Shown here one piece after another: positions 1 through 10,039 of a stretch of DNA of 32,983 bases. The position numbers and the translations under genes were made by a program. The notes beneath the pieces are model-generated. The model had not been told where the DNA came from and ran no database searches. It saw nothing but the letters and a program-made list of their open reading frames with translations. The stretch lies in assembly GCA_018884035.1 (NCBI GenBank), contig JAHLFE010000196.1, forward strand, positions 1-32,983, in the 5' to 3' direction. Numbering within the stretch: the stretch's first letter is position 1; each line of letters begins with the position of its first letter. Source of the DNA: Candidatus Anaerobiospirillum pullicola. GTDB lineage: Bacteria; Pseudomonadota; Gammaproteobacteria; Enterobacterales; Succinivibrionaceae.

Positions 1-578
1 GGCCTAGGATATGTATGCGGCTCAGAAAAAGTGCTGGAATCAACGTAAGTTACCCCGTCACAGCCTTATAATCATTTCCAGTTTTACTGCTGTTGATCTA
101 GACTACACTGCTAACTTAATGCCCATGATTAACTACCAAACTTTTTTCTCTGCCCTGCTCAGAGTATGGTGGGTAAAGCACCACCACCACCACTTCCTCA
201 ATTATGGTCACACCAAACGCCATAACACCTAGCACAAGCTTGATTGCATTGGCACGGCTGCGCTTTGGTATCCACCAACTCTGAAGCGAGCCAAAAACTT
301 GTAGTTATTAGTTAATAGGTTCCTTAAGATCACCACCAAAAGCATCTAACGGCGCTATCGCGATCTAAAGTAGAGACCGTGAAGTGCTCTCTGCGATTGG
401 TGGCTCAGCCCTCCCCAAAGCACTGTCAGCACCTCTCCCCCCAGACAAAAAGAGAGCAAGGCCCCAAGGACGTCCCCCACTCCTTCTTTTCTCTTTTTCC
501 TCTGCTCTTTGGCTCTCTTGAGGCGGTCGGGGCCGTCCCTATGCTAAAGGCAACGCCCTACACCCCAGCCTTCAAGCC
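1..578. other. Non-coding stretch at window start
   Basis: No supported gene. Short open frames exist on both strands but none has a convincing ribosome site or recognisable motif. On the minus strand, roughly positions 110-300, one frame encodes a hydrophobic valine-rich stretch after the residues WWIPKRSRANAIKLVLG. It could be a decayed or tiny membrane-protein fragment, but it lacks a clear start and is not called. The autotransporter reading on the minus strand ends at 579, so this stretch is its 3' flank. I see no clear intrinsic terminator in it, although the A/G-rich run around 440-500 is compositionally unusual. Confidence 0.5.
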
Positions 579-3500
579 TTAGAAGATATAACGCACCTGC
601 GCCGCGCCCGCCACGTCATTGCTGTGCGACGACGTCGTATACCCCACATTAAAGCCAAAGGCAATGTTGTCCGAAGCACCACTTAAGCCCACCGTCGCAC
701 CATACGTCAAGTGGTCTAAGATGTCCGTCTCGTACTTAAAGTCAGCACCGCTGATGCCGGAAAATACGGTCGTCGAATCCATGCTGGTATCACCCACATT
801 CGCCGTCACCGTGAGATCAAAGGCTGGTCGTACCACCCAATTGTCCACACTAAAGTCACGGGCTAAGGTCACACCCACAGGAATCGAGACGATATGCATC
901 GCCTCTGTCGAGCTTGAAGCCACGACCTTCTCATCGATCTTGACCTCATAGCTGTCTAAATCAAGCTTGCTAAAACGTAAGCCTACGTGTGGCGACACCT
1001 CTACCGCACGCGCATTAAAGGTGTACTGCGCTCCCACACCCACGCTCAGCTCTTGACTGTCAGCATTAGCCTCAATCTCATTCCAGTTCTTAAGCTGTGC
1101 CGCCGCACTTAAGTCGTTATCCGACACCGTGTAAGCGATGTCTGCACTTAAGGCCAGCTCAGAGGTTGGGTTGACACCTAAGTACGCACCAAAACCGTAG
1201 AAGTTAAAGTCATTGCTGATACCCGCAGCAACGTCCTTACCCTCAGCTTGACCAGCGCCCACATTCCACATGAGGCCAAAGCGGGCTTTGTTCTGCCAGC
1301 TGTAGTCAAGTCCCATGACCATGCCATAGAGCTCTAAGTCCGTGCCATATTCACGGCCCTGCGCTCCGAGGTCGGCCGCATTAAAGCTGCGGTACATTGG
1401 CGTAAACCACAGTGCCGAGCCTTGGGTATTATCAGAGATCGTGATGTTGCCCTTGCGATTGTTATTGACCGCCAAGGCCGCATTCACACCTACACCTAAG
1501 CGGCTGTGCATCGCCTCATAGGCTGTCGTGGAGACCATGTGTACGCCATGTAAGGCACCACCTAAGATCGCAAGGCGTGATACCTTTTCCACCACGTCAC
1601 TGTGTACCGAGCCTAAGGCGTCAATCAGGAAGGCGTAGCCCACACTATCCTTTGCTACTACCACCTGCTGCCGTGAAGCGGCGCTCGCTTGTGCCTCGCT
1701 GGCGGCCGTGGCGCTACCGCTGCCATCGCCGCTACTGCCACCCGAGCCCGTAGCTGCCAGCGCACTATCAGCATCAGCAGTAGCATCGGTGCTCGCGCCA
1801 TCCTCGCTCTCCAGAGAGTTCTCAGCAGCATCGATTGGCTCACCGGTATCCGTCACCGCACTCATCAGCGAGACATTAATGCTGTTGGAGGAGGCAGCAT
1901 CGACCGCTGCGCCACTATCACCTGATCCCGTGCTGGTGCCCGTAGCATCAGCAGCTGAGCTCTCGGTGATGGAACTAACGTCGCTGCTGGCGCTGGTTAA
2001 GGCCGCGTCTACAGTGCTACTCGTAACGCTGTCTTGCACCGTGTTGGCAATGGAATTGGAGTTTGGCAGACTATTGCTGCTGCCCTCGAGGATAGTATTG
2101 GTAGCACCTCCGGCAATAGCATTGGAGTCACTGACAGACTGCACCTCCACCACAGGGCCATTGCTCAGGCTGTTAGTGCTGTCTTCTAAGCTATGAGTAG
2201 AGACGTTAAAGGTATCCAGCGAGTAAGTTTGCACTGGCGTGGTGATAATGCGCAGCGCCTGATCATACGTTGGCGTCGCCAGATTCAGGATGTCGTAAGC
2301 GTTGGCATTGAGATCAAAGACAAATGGCTTCTTACCCTGCAATTGCTCGCTCGAGGTAATGGTACCAGTCCACGCCCGATTCTCGGTGCTGACATTGATG
2401 ACATCACCAGGACGTAAGATCACGCTGGTGCCAAAGATTCGCGCAAGGTCGCGGGACTTAGTGTTGACTGGCACAATGAGGCGTCCGCCTTGCGAGGCTA
2501 TGACCTTACCGTCCATATCGCTAAAGACCGCCTGAGGATAGAAGCTGCCCCCCACGCTATAAGGGCTATAAGGGGTGAGCGCCGTGAGGTTCTTGGTCTT
2601 GAGGCCACCAGTCTGTGCCACGCCATAGAGCGCGCGGGAGCTCACCTCAAGGGCGGCATTCTGACCTAAGTAGATGCTATATGGGCTACGCAGCATCTTT
2701 TGTAAGAACGCTAAGCTCTCCGTGCCCATCACGATCTTGTGTTGCCCTAAGGCCACACCGGCACGATCAACATAGAGATAGGCACCAGGCTGGCCCTTGC
2801 TCTCTTGCTCAGCACTAAAGCGCTCGCGCGCCGCCGCAAAAGCAGCGTAGTCAGGGCCGATACCTAAAGCGCTATTGGCACCAATGATGACATTACCACT
2901 AAGCTTAGTGGTGCCATCACGGCGCGCGGCTGCCTTGCGCTTAGACTCTAAAGCATGCGTAAAGACCGAGACGTGCTCTTGCGGATCGGAGCTGTAGAGC
3001 TGTAATAAGCCACCATTGAGCTCAATGCTCTCACTGCGTAAGTTGGTGTTAAAGCCCGAGCCTTGATCACGCATAAAGGCAGTTGGATCAAAGAGGTTGA
3101 ACGTCTCATCGCTCTCTTGAGTGGACTTAAACTTATAGCTATCAGCGCTTAATGGGGACTTGTTCTTAGCGGTAGTTGCAGATACTGCGGTCACCGCAGC
3201 GCCCGCAGTGGCCGCCGAGGCAGTAGCAGTAGCAGTGGCAGTGGCAGTAGCAGTGGCGTTGCTCACCCTACCCTTAGGGGCAGCGACTACGGAGCTATCA
3301 CTGTGCGCAGCAAAGTCAGTGCTCCCCACCGCTAAGACGCCAGTGACGCCCTCTACAGTGTGCAGCTCGATATCCTGCACAAAAGCAGAGGTACCATGGC
3401 GGATACTAAGGTTATGCGCCGCTAAGTTTTGTGCCAGCAGTGAGCCACCCACGATGTGGGCTTGAGCGACACCAGTAAGGTCAATATGACGCGCCTGAAT

Positions 3501-6500
3501 ATCACTGTTAACCGCACTGAAGCTCCCCTGCTGGGCAGTGTTGCCTTGCTCCATTGCTGGAGCTGATTCAGATCCAGATACAGGCTGTGCTGACGACTCT
3601 GGCTTTTTCCCCGTAGTGGCAGGGCTCAGCGCACTACCGGAGATAGCCGCACCATGGGCATTACTCTCTTGTGCCCATTGTGGCCACTTCACCTCAGGCT
3701 GACCAATGATGAGGTTATCTGCATTGAGCGCAGCATTGTTAGCAGCAAAGTGCTCCGCCGCTAAGTCGCGTACCTGTAAGGAGGCGTTATGCAGAGACAC
3801 CGCTTGCACCGCGACGTCAGCTCGCTCTCCCTGACGCGAGACGACCTGGACGTCAACAGCGCTAATTTCCACGCTACCTGGGCCCATGACAGCGCCAATC
3901 TTACCGGAGCCTTGCAGCTGTAAAGAGGAGTCCGCTCCTAACTGCACCCCCACAACCTCATCGGCTGTGGTGGAGAGCAGTAAAGAATTATCGCCCTTAG
4001 CATTACCACTTAAGCGCAATGTTGTCGCGGGATCGAGTTTGACCCAATCTAAGCTTGCGGCCGTTTGTAGGCTTGCAAAGTCACCGGCCACAGCACTGGT
4101 GGTAAAGCCCTGTTGTGGCTGGCCATCTTGATTAAAGCCAATGACAATGGTGTTTTCTGGAGTCGCGCGCACAAAGTTTACGACCATGTGCTGGCCATTA
4201 TCGACCTTTTGCAGTGAAGAGAGTGGCACCGAGGCTTGTGCGGCGTTGACAGCGCTACCTGCGCTCAGCAGCGTCTCGGTGGCAGTGCTGTCATCACCCA
4301 CTTGCGCGCTCAGAGCAGGAGACTGCTGCTTAATGTTAGCAGTAGCAGCATCTGCTGCTGTAGCAGGGGTGGTGCTCTCCGTTTGCTGCGCAAAAGCAGG
4401 CAGCGTGACTTGGGCGCCGACAATGCTTAACAGCTGCGAGGATTGATCACGGCTAATAGTCACCGGAGCTGTATCTGCAGCGTAAGAGACATCCGCCGTA
4501 GCAGCATTAGCTGCAGTAGTGGCAGCAGCAGTAGCAGTAGCATCCTGAGCCGTGTTCTCTGGCGTGGTGGCAATAGCAACCACGCGATCGTGCAGCTGCG
4601 ACAGATCGAGCTCTACCTGCGTCTCGTCAGACACCATAAAGCGCACGCGACCGGCGTCAGCTAGCAAGGCCTCATCCGTAGCAGCCGTGCTTGGCTGTGC
4701 CGCTCCTTGCATTGCCATGTTAGGTGGCGCCATATGCGCCATGCTTGGCAGGCTGCTAGGGGCACTACCATTGCCCACCACTGGCACTGGTGTGGCTACA
4801 GTGGCACCGGTGTGCTGCGTGTTAGCATTAGCGTTAGTGCTAGCGTTAGCGTGGGCACCTACGGAGCCCTCTGGGGTGGTAAAGCTCAGGGCAATAGTAG
4901 GCTCGTGGGGACGTCTAATGTCCACTTGCACGGGCTGGGTGTTAACCGTGCTCTGCTCTAAGGCCGAGGCGGCAGCTGCAGCAGAAGAAGCAGTGGCCGT
5001 CACGGACGGCAGTGGCTGCGGCGCAAAGACACTGCTATGCCCCGCTTTTAAGGCTAACCATGGGGAGTTGTGCGCCCGCTGCTCCCCCAATACCGCTGCA
5101 ACTTGATCGGCGCTAGGGACAAAGGTCGAGGCACTAGCACCGTGGAAAGCGTGGGAGGCTGGGGAGGCTGCCCACAAAGGACGAGCGCTATCCGGCCACA
5201 TCTTGTCCTTTAAGGTGAGCTTAGTGTTGTCCCCTAACAGCAGGTCAAAGTTTAAGCGCTTTTGGCCATCAGCTGCTTGGACATAACGGGCATGCTCTAA
5301 ATCTAAGACCGCCTGTGGCACTGCCTGAGCAGCAGCATTACTGACACCGGAGTCAGCACCAGCAAAGTCTGCTTGCAGCGCGTGGGTACTGACCATCACA
5401 CTGCCATGAAAGCCACCTGTGGAGGCACCGGTAGCAGCAGCTAAAGGTGCACCGGTAGCGGCCTCTGGCAGTGGCGCTATGGCTCCCCATGAGTTAGCGG
5501 CACTGTCCCCCTGAGGCAAGAAAGGATTGAGACCTAAGCTATTGCTATTGCTATCCTGCGCACTGATATGCAGCTTACTAGGGTGTGCAGCCGTGCCTAA
5601 TGCTGAGAGATCAAAAGTAAAGGCCACCGCCTCAGCATCGCTTAAGGCAATCTCATACTCTTGCGCTGGGTCTAATGTCACTTGCCACTGTGGCAACGAC
5701 ATCGCCGTAAAGCGGTGAGATGGGGCAGCAGTAGGAGCAATCTCGGCCGTGGCACTTAATGGTGGCGTAACCGTACCCACAGCCGTTGGCAGCGCTCTAT
5801 CCTCAGGACTAGCCACCTCAGGTACAGCAGCAATGCGTAAGGCGGCACCGTCAGCAGTGTAAAACTCTAAAGAGCCATCCTCTGGCGTAACCACAGACTG
5901 CTGCGGCGCCCGTGGAGCAAACACCGAGGCTCGCACCGGTGCACACGGGGCAACAGCAGCAGACGCAGCGGTGGTCGCAGTAAAGCTTTGCGCCTCAGTG
6001 GCTGCTGTTAAAGCGACGGCTGGACGCGTGCTGCTGATCTGGGCTGGTAAGCCCTCGCGATTTAAGGCATAGAGAGTGCTGGCAAGAGGCTTTTGGTCGT
6101 CTTGTGGCTGCGGTAAAGCGGCATCACGGGCTTTACCGGCGGCGTTAAGCGCAGAAAAAGCACCCAGCTGTGGCAGGCGCACCTGCACGGGAGCAATAAA
6201 GCCAGGCAGAGGCGCCCCCTCGGCCCATGGAGAGAGCGACAGCGACTCTGAGACAAAGGCATGAGCAGCTAGTGCAGTAAAATCATCCCCGCTGCTGAGT
6301 AAAGCCGCGTCATTATCATCCTCATGCGGCACAACGCTGTACTCAGCACTGGTGGTGCCGCCTGCAAACAAACTATCACGCGCGGAGGTTGCAGCTACAG
6401 GGTTAGTAAAAGGCACTAACACCTGACTAAAGTCCGCTTCAGGATTAAGCGTCGCGGTGGGAGAGAGAGGGGAGTTGTGCTGCGCAGGTGTCGTTGGGGC

Positions 6501-7052
6501 AGAGAGATGGAGGCTAATTGGTGCTAAACTTGGTACGACAAAAGGACTGTCAAGGTCGCTCTGCACCGTAGGCAACGGCTGGACATTAAAAGGGGCTTCC
6601 TCAGCACTAATGAGGGTGATGCCATTACGGCGTGAGGCACCAGCACTAAGCGAGCGCTCGATGGCGGCGGAGGCGGACACAGCCTCATCATAGGCACTCT
6701 CCCGCCATGTGGCTTGCTCAGGGCTTAAGTTATCGCTGGTGGTAAGAACCTCTTGCGCGGCAAAGGCAGCAGCAACAGCAGGGTAAGCGTAGCCGTCAGC
6801 TCTACTGACAGTAAAGACGCTGTGGGCGCTATCGTAGGACTCACCATTAATGGTTGTGTTGAGGTAGCTGTAATCGGCACTAGAGGCGGCAAAAGTGGCC
6901 GCTTGCGTGGAAGCTGGGGTGGAGAGAGCAGACAACACCACACCTGCCGCTGTGCTTAAGGTGGCAGCAGCGCTCAAGCGCGCCCATGCGTGCTCTAAGA
7001 TGGCACGATACTGCGCTTGCAGAAAGTTAATGGCGTTACGGGTCTGCTTCAT
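579..7052 (-). CDS. Giant type V autotransporter with Ala/Ser/Thr-rich passenger
   Basis: A large cell-surface or secreted protein exported by its own outer-membrane barrel. The first ~51 residues form a long signal peptide (MKQTRNAINF, then a hydrophobic stretch ending STPASTQA). Residues to about 1000 are low-complexity Ala/Ser/Thr/Pro-rich. About 1000-1600 contains repetitive hydrophobic-polar stretches compatible with a beta-helix, for example around SLQLQGSGKIG and GNVIIGANSALGIG. A Ser/Ala/Asp-rich linker covers roughly 1617-1787. The last ~300 residues (from LGVGVNAALAV) are an autotransporter beta-barrel with alternating strands and a terminal aromatic residue (VRYIF). I chose ATG 7052 (2157 aa) because it starts a normal signal peptide and has an AGGA 12 bases upstream; GTG 7103 would add 17 residues without a clear ribosome site. 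No protease or adhesin motif is recognised in the passenger. The barrel and export route are well supported; the passenger function is unknown. Confidence 0.9.
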   Translation of the reverse strand: MKQTRNAINFLQAQYRAILEHAWARLSAAATLSTAAGVVLSALSTPASTQAATFAASSADYSYLNTTINGESYDSAHSVFTVSRADGYAYPAVAAAFAAQEVLTTSDNLSPEQATWRESAYDEAVSASAAIERSLSAGASRRNGITLISAEEAPFNVQPLPTVQSDLDSPFVVPSLAPISLHLSAPTTPAQHNSPLSPTATLNPEADFSQVLVPFTNPVAATSARDSLFAGGTTSAEYSVVPHEDDNDAALLSSGDDFTALAAHAFVSESLSLSPWAEGAPLPGFIAPVQVRLPQLGAFSALNAAGKARDAALPQPQDDQKPLASTLYALNREGLPAQISSTRPAVALTAATEAQSFTATTAASAAVAPCAPVRASVFAPRAPQQSVVTPEDGSLEFYTADGAALRIAAVPEVASPEDRALPTAVGTVTPPLSATAEIAPTAAPSHRFTAMSLPQWQVTLDPAQEYEIALSDAEAVAFTFDLSALGTAAHPSKLHISAQDSNSNSLGLNPFLPQGDSAANSWGAIAPLPEAATGAPLAAATGASTGGFHGSVMVSTHALQADFAGADSGVSNAAAQAVPQAVLDLEHARYVQAADGQKRLNFDLLLGDNTKLTLKDKMWPDSARPLWAASPASHAFHGASASTFVPSADQVAAVLGEQRAHNSPWLALKAGHSSVFAPQPLPSVTATASSAAAAASALEQSTVNTQPVQVDIRRPHEPTIALSFTTPEGSVGAHANASTNANANTQHTGATVATPVPVVGNGSAPSSLPSMAHMAPPNMAMQGAAQPSTAATDEALLADAGRVRFMVSDETQVELDLSQLHDRVVAIATTPENTAQDATATAAATTAANAATADVSYAADTAPVTISRDQSSQLLSIVGAQVTLPAFAQQTESTTPATAADAATANIKQQSPALSAQVGDDSTATETLLSAGSAVNAAQASVPLSSLQKVDNGQHMVVNFVRATPENTIVIGFNQDGQPQQGFTTSAVAGDFASLQTAASLDWVKLDPATTLRLSGNAKGDNSLLLSTTADEVVGVQLGADSSLQLQGSGKIGAVMGPGSVEISAVDVQVVSRQGERADVAVQAVSLHNASLQVRDLAAEHFAANNAALNADNLIIGQPEVKWPQWAQESNAHGAAISGSALSPATTGKKPESSAQPVSGSESAPAMEQGNTAQQGSFSAVNSDIQARHIDLTGVAQAHIVGGSLLAQNLAAHNLSIRHGTSAFVQDIELHTVEGVTGVLAVGSTDFAAHSDSSVVAAPKGRVSNATATATATATATASAATAGAAVTAVSATTAKNKSPLSADSYKFKSTQESDETFNLFDPTAFMRDQGSGFNTNLRSESIELNGGLLQLYSSDPQEHVSVFTHALESKRKAAARRDGTTKLSGNVIIGANSALGIGPDYAAFAAARERFSAEQESKGQPGAYLYVDRAGVALGQHKIVMGTESLAFLQKMLRSPYSIYLGQNAALEVSSRALYGVAQTGGLKTKNLTALTPYSPYSVGGSFYPQAVFSDMDGKVIASQGGRLIVPVNTKSRDLARIFGTSVILRPGDVINVSTENRAWTGTITSSEQLQGKKPFVFDLNANAYDILNLATPTYDQALRIITTPVQTYSLDTFNVSTHSLEDSTNSLSNGPVVEVQSVSDSNAIAGGATNTILEGSSNSLPNSNSIANTVQDSVTSSTVDAALTSASSDVSSITESSAADATGTSTGSGDSGAAVDAASSNSINVSLMSAVTDTGEPIDAAENSLESEDGASTDATADADSALAATGSGGSSGDGSGSATAASEAQASAASRQQVVVAKDSVGYAFLIDALGSVHSDVVEKVSRLAILGGALHGVHMVSTTAYEAMHSRLGVGVNAALAVNNNRKGNITISDNTQGSALWFTPMYRSFNAADLGAQGREYGTDLELYGMVMGLDYSWQNKARFGLMWNVGAGQAEGKDVAAGISNDFNFYGFGAYLGVNPTSELALSADIAYTVSDNDLSAAAQLKNWNEIEANADSQELSVGVGAQYTFNARAVEVSPHVGLRFSKLDLDSYEVKIDEKVVASSSTEAMHIVSIPVGVTLARDFSVDNWVVRPAFDLTVTANVGDTSMDSTTVFSGISGADFKYETDILDHLTYGATVGLSGASDNIAFGFNVGYTTSSHSNDVAGAAQVRYIF
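3220..3258. repeat. In-frame hexamer microsatellite in autotransporter gene
   Basis: On the plus strand the sequence is a run of GCAGTA/GCAGTG hexamers. Read on the minus strand it encodes an alternating Ala-Thr run near residues 1265-1278 of the autotransporter. Changes in unit number would keep the reading frame, so the expected effect is length polymorphism, not on/off switching. Confidence 0.8.
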
Positions 7053-8179
7053 CAGCAAAAAATGTCCTGATGGGCCAAAGAAGGCACTTAAGCGAGGATG
7101 CACCTAAGTGCAGAAGGAAGCAACGAAGCGAGCTTACAGAACTTGAAAAACGGGTTTTTTGACCGTTTGCGGGAACAAAAGTTCCAACGTGTAGAGAAAA
7201 ACAACCCCAAGTACAAGAAACGTGCGAGCTATATGCCAAAAAGTCCTATTCACACCTAGTGGTGGCGCTAAGTGTGCCCCTGTAGGACAAGGCCGGTCGT
7301 AGCTCTTTTTGCGAGGCTGGGTATAGGTTCTAGTGTAGCACTTTGCAGGGGTGTTAGCACTTGCTAACAACAAAGAAAAAGGCTTTTTCCAAGGCGGGAG
7401 CGAGGTGCGGAAGATAGAATGCAGGCGGCAGCTAAGTCGCCAGCAACCACTTGAGAGCAATGATGCCATATGAGCAGCGCCCGCCCCTGTGTCCTGTTGT
7501 GGAGAATGGCTCTAGGCCAGTGCTGGGACTGGTCTTTTGCCCTCTAAGAACAGAGCAGCAGCTGTTATGGGAAATACGCACCCCTTGTGTTATCTGGCAC
7601 CTTACAGTACCTTACCTTCAAGGTAGGGGCGATGAGCTTGCACGCTGGCATCCCCAATCAGCACGCAAGCACACCGAATCAGTAATGAATCGCTGGGCAG
7701 CAACAGCTTCAGCTTATTGCTAACACCGATAAACATCAGGTTTTTGCGGCTGCAGTGAGCAGCACTGAGCGCATGATCTGTGCTGGGATTCAAGATAGGT
7801 AAGCTCTAAAGCTCCTGACGGCATCTTATCTCGCAAGCGCGGCAACAGCAAACACCTACTCTCACTTCAAGATAAGGGCGGTACTATGGAGTTTGCACTT
7901 ACCTACTGAGGCTATGGACACCTACAGCAAACACGATGCGGGCTTCTCCTAAGAGCAGCACGTACCTTTGCTCTTGGCGCTACTGGTGGTGCTATGGAGC
8001 TGACACCCTAAGGCCTGCGGCTCCTTACTTCCTACCCCCTACCCAACTCTACCCTACCCTTAAGCGCACAAGAGCACAGTCTCTCGGGTGTAGTGCGTAG
8101 CCTCCGCGCTTCTTGGCGTTCGCCCTCAAGGGTAGAATGATGGCACCATCCCCTACCACCAGACGAAGCCACTACGCCC
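7053..8179. other. 1.1 kb non-coding gap between divergent autotransporter and jetD
   Basis: This region lies between the two divergently read genes and should hold both promoters. Open frames here (for example 7134-7469 on minus and 7451-7723 on plus) have no recognisable protein character or ribosome site. A perfect 16-bp palindrome sits at 7353-7368. There is no trace of jetA, jetB or jetC upstream of jetD. Degenerate CTCAAGG-type words recur at about 7616, 7866 and 8124, similar to those around 31000-31310. Confidence 0.5.
7353..7368. promoter_or_regulatory. Perfect 16-bp palindrome, operator candidate
   Basis: GTTAGCA-CT-TGCTAAC is two perfect 7-bp half-sites around a 2-bp centre, about 300 bases upstream of the autotransporter start. 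On the minus strand a TGcTACACT extended -10-like word follows shortly after (around 7334-7342). Such symmetry is typical of a dimeric repressor site, but I cannot name a regulator and chance or a small hairpin are alternatives. Confidence 0.25.
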
Positions 8180-9859
8180 ATGCTTACCTACCAGCAACTG
8201 CGCCACAAGCTCCTGCAAAAATACCAGTCCAACAAGGGCTTTGCTGACCTCCTCAATCAAGACAGCTACCCGCGCGAGTTTAGCTTGCAACCACCTGCAC
8301 TCACCCAAGCCACCATGGAGCAATTGCGGGAAATCAAACAGTGGCAGCAAAGCTTTGAGCAAAGCCCATTGCGCCCCTTTCTTATCAAAAAGCAAAAGGG
8401 CACCCGCAGTGGTGTTGGCCAGCAAAACATACTCTGTGCAGTAAGCTTTCCTCACAGGCAGGCTCTGGAGCACTTTATTGCGTCCCACTTATGTCCCCAA
8501 GCAACACCACCGCGCGCACAAGGCGCCCACCACCATCAGGGCTCTACTGAGCTGGGTGTCTTTAAGCTCCACTCCCCAGCTGGCTCCTTTGGGGCGTTTG
8601 ATGAGATCTGTGAGTACGTTCTAGAGCCGCTCTACCCAGCTTTACGCAGTAACAGTGCCGCCTTGGCGCGGCGTCAAGAGGGACTCATTAGCTTTGTGCG
8701 ACGCAAGCCATGGGATGTCAGCCTCTTAGGCACAGACTTTCTGTGCGCCATGTTTGTTGTGGACTATATGGCCTCACTGCCAGCTACGCCTCATGTCTAT
8801 CTCCGGCAAGTGGCACTACCGCATCTTGACACCAAATTCATTGAGACGCACTACAGGCTGCTCGATGAACTCTTTAGTCTCTGTTTAGCGCCCGAGCGAC
8901 GCCTTGTGACCGCACCTTTTATTGGTGGTGATGATGATAAAGATGCCAGCGTAGCGAGCGGAGCCACTGCTCAGCGTACCGTTACCATACCTGTAGGAGC
9001 AGCAACTGCTGCGAGCAATCCTGACACTAATGCTGCTGATGCTGATGCTAATGCTAAGCGCATCGTACTCAATGACGAAGCACACCCTAACACCATGGAA
9101 CCTGCTCTAGCGCTACCGACCACACTACCACAGGAGCAAGGCCTGAGCGGCTTTACACGGCGCTGGGGCTTTCAAACCAAGCCCGAGATGGTGCGCTTAC
9201 GCTTTTTGGACGAGCAACAGTTTACGGCACAGAGCAGTGCCTACTTAGCCCTAAGCCGCGAAATCGCGCTGGAAATCAACTCTTTAGAGCAGCTGCAGGT
9301 GCCATTTGCACATGTGATCATCTGCGAAAACGAAATGAGCTACTTATGCCTGCCGCCTATCAGTAACACCATTGCCATCTTTGGTAGTGGCTATGCGGTA
9401 GCACACTTGGGCCCGATTACGCGCTTACACCGCACTGACATCATTTACTGGGGGGATCTCGATACCCACGGCTTTGCCATCCTCAATGCGCTACGTCTGA
9501 GCATGCTGTGCGCACGGCTTATGGCTGGGGAAAAGGAGCTGCGTGTCACGCAGCTTAAGGTGCGCTCCATGCTGATGGATAGAGCCACCTTAAAGCGCCA
9601 TCAGGAGTACGTGGTCACAGAAAAAGAGCAGCGCGTAACCGCTCTGCCCTGCTTACTTCAAGAGGAGCAGTGCTGCTATCAGGAGTTAATTGCCCAGAGG
9701 CATGGTCAGCATCTGCGCTTAGAGCAAGAGCGCATTCCCTATGATGAGGTACTACTGGCCTTACAGGCGCTGCTGCCAGAGGAGCACGTGGAGGTACCTG
9801 AGCACTTAAGGCGCGATGCGCTCTTTATGCGGGACATGCTGGCGCGGCAGCGGCAATAA
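8180..9859 (+). CDS. jetD: JetD-like TOPRIM protein (Wadjet nuclease subunit), orphan
   Basis: A 559-residue protein with the JetD architecture. An N-terminal DUF3322-like domain (about 1-245, starting MLTYQQLRHKL, with FSLQPPALT and WQQSF) is followed by a DUF2220 TOPRIM-type domain (about 319-545). Visible motifs are CENEMSYL (acidic pair at 383-385), WGDLDTHGF (424-432, the two metal-binding Asp), LMDRATLKRH, and RLEQERIPYDEV (about 513-524). In Wadjet systems JetD is the nuclease that cleaves plasmids trapped by the JetABC SMC complex. No jetABC neighbours are present: the upstream kilobase is non-coding and the next gene is on the other strand. A low-complexity insert (about 249-318, Asp/Ala/Asn-rich) separates the two domains. 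The frame is intact. No good ribosome site precedes ATG 8180, but it is the first in-frame ATG after a stop and fits the family N-terminus. Confidence 0.85.
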   Translation: MLTYQQLRHKLLQKYQSNKGFADLLNQDSYPREFSLQPPALTQATMEQLREIKQWQQSFEQSPLRPFLIKKQKGTRSGVGQQNILCAVSFPHRQALEHFIASHLCPQATPPRAQGAHHHQGSTELGVFKLHSPAGSFGAFDEICEYVLEPLYPALRSNSAALARRQEGLISFVRRKPWDVSLLGTDFLCAMFVVDYMASLPATPHVYLRQVALPHLDTKFIETHYRLLDELFSLCLAPERRLVTAPFIGGDDDKDASVASGATAQRTVTIPVGAATAASNPDTNAADADANAKRIVLNDEAHPNTMEPALALPTTLPQEQGLSGFTRRWGFQTKPEMVRLRFLDEQQFTAQSSAYLALSREIALEINSLEQLQVPFAHVIICENEMSYLCLPPISNTIAIFGSGYAVAHLGPITRLHRTDIIYWGDLDTHGFAILNALRLSMLCARLMAGEKELRVTQLKVRSMLMDRATLKRHQEYVVTEKEQRVTALPCLLQEEQCCYQELIAQRHGQHLRLEQERIPYDEVLLALQALLPEEHVEVPEHLRRDALFMRDMLARQRQ

Positions 9860-10039
9860 CTGACGCGGCAGTAAAGGGCAATGGAGCTTCCTCAAAGGCC
9901 ACAGTGCGCAGCTTGTACCCGTAACACAGGATTATGACTTTGGGCCCCAGCCCTCACCTGAAGTCAGGCGCCTCTTTGCCTTGCGCTCCTCGCCAGCGTA
10001 AGCGTGATCCGTGGTAGCCGGTAGCCAGCCGCGCTCAGG

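Noticed and set aside
1689..6959. Numerous long open frames on the opposite strand and other frames of the autotransporter, lon and the 940-aa gene
   Set aside because: These are shadows produced by GC-rich, alanine-coding repeats; they lack starts, ribosome sites and family motifs.
7134..7469. Minus-strand 111-codon open frame upstream of the autotransporter
   Set aside because: No family character or ribosome site, and it spans the palindrome and probable promoter area.
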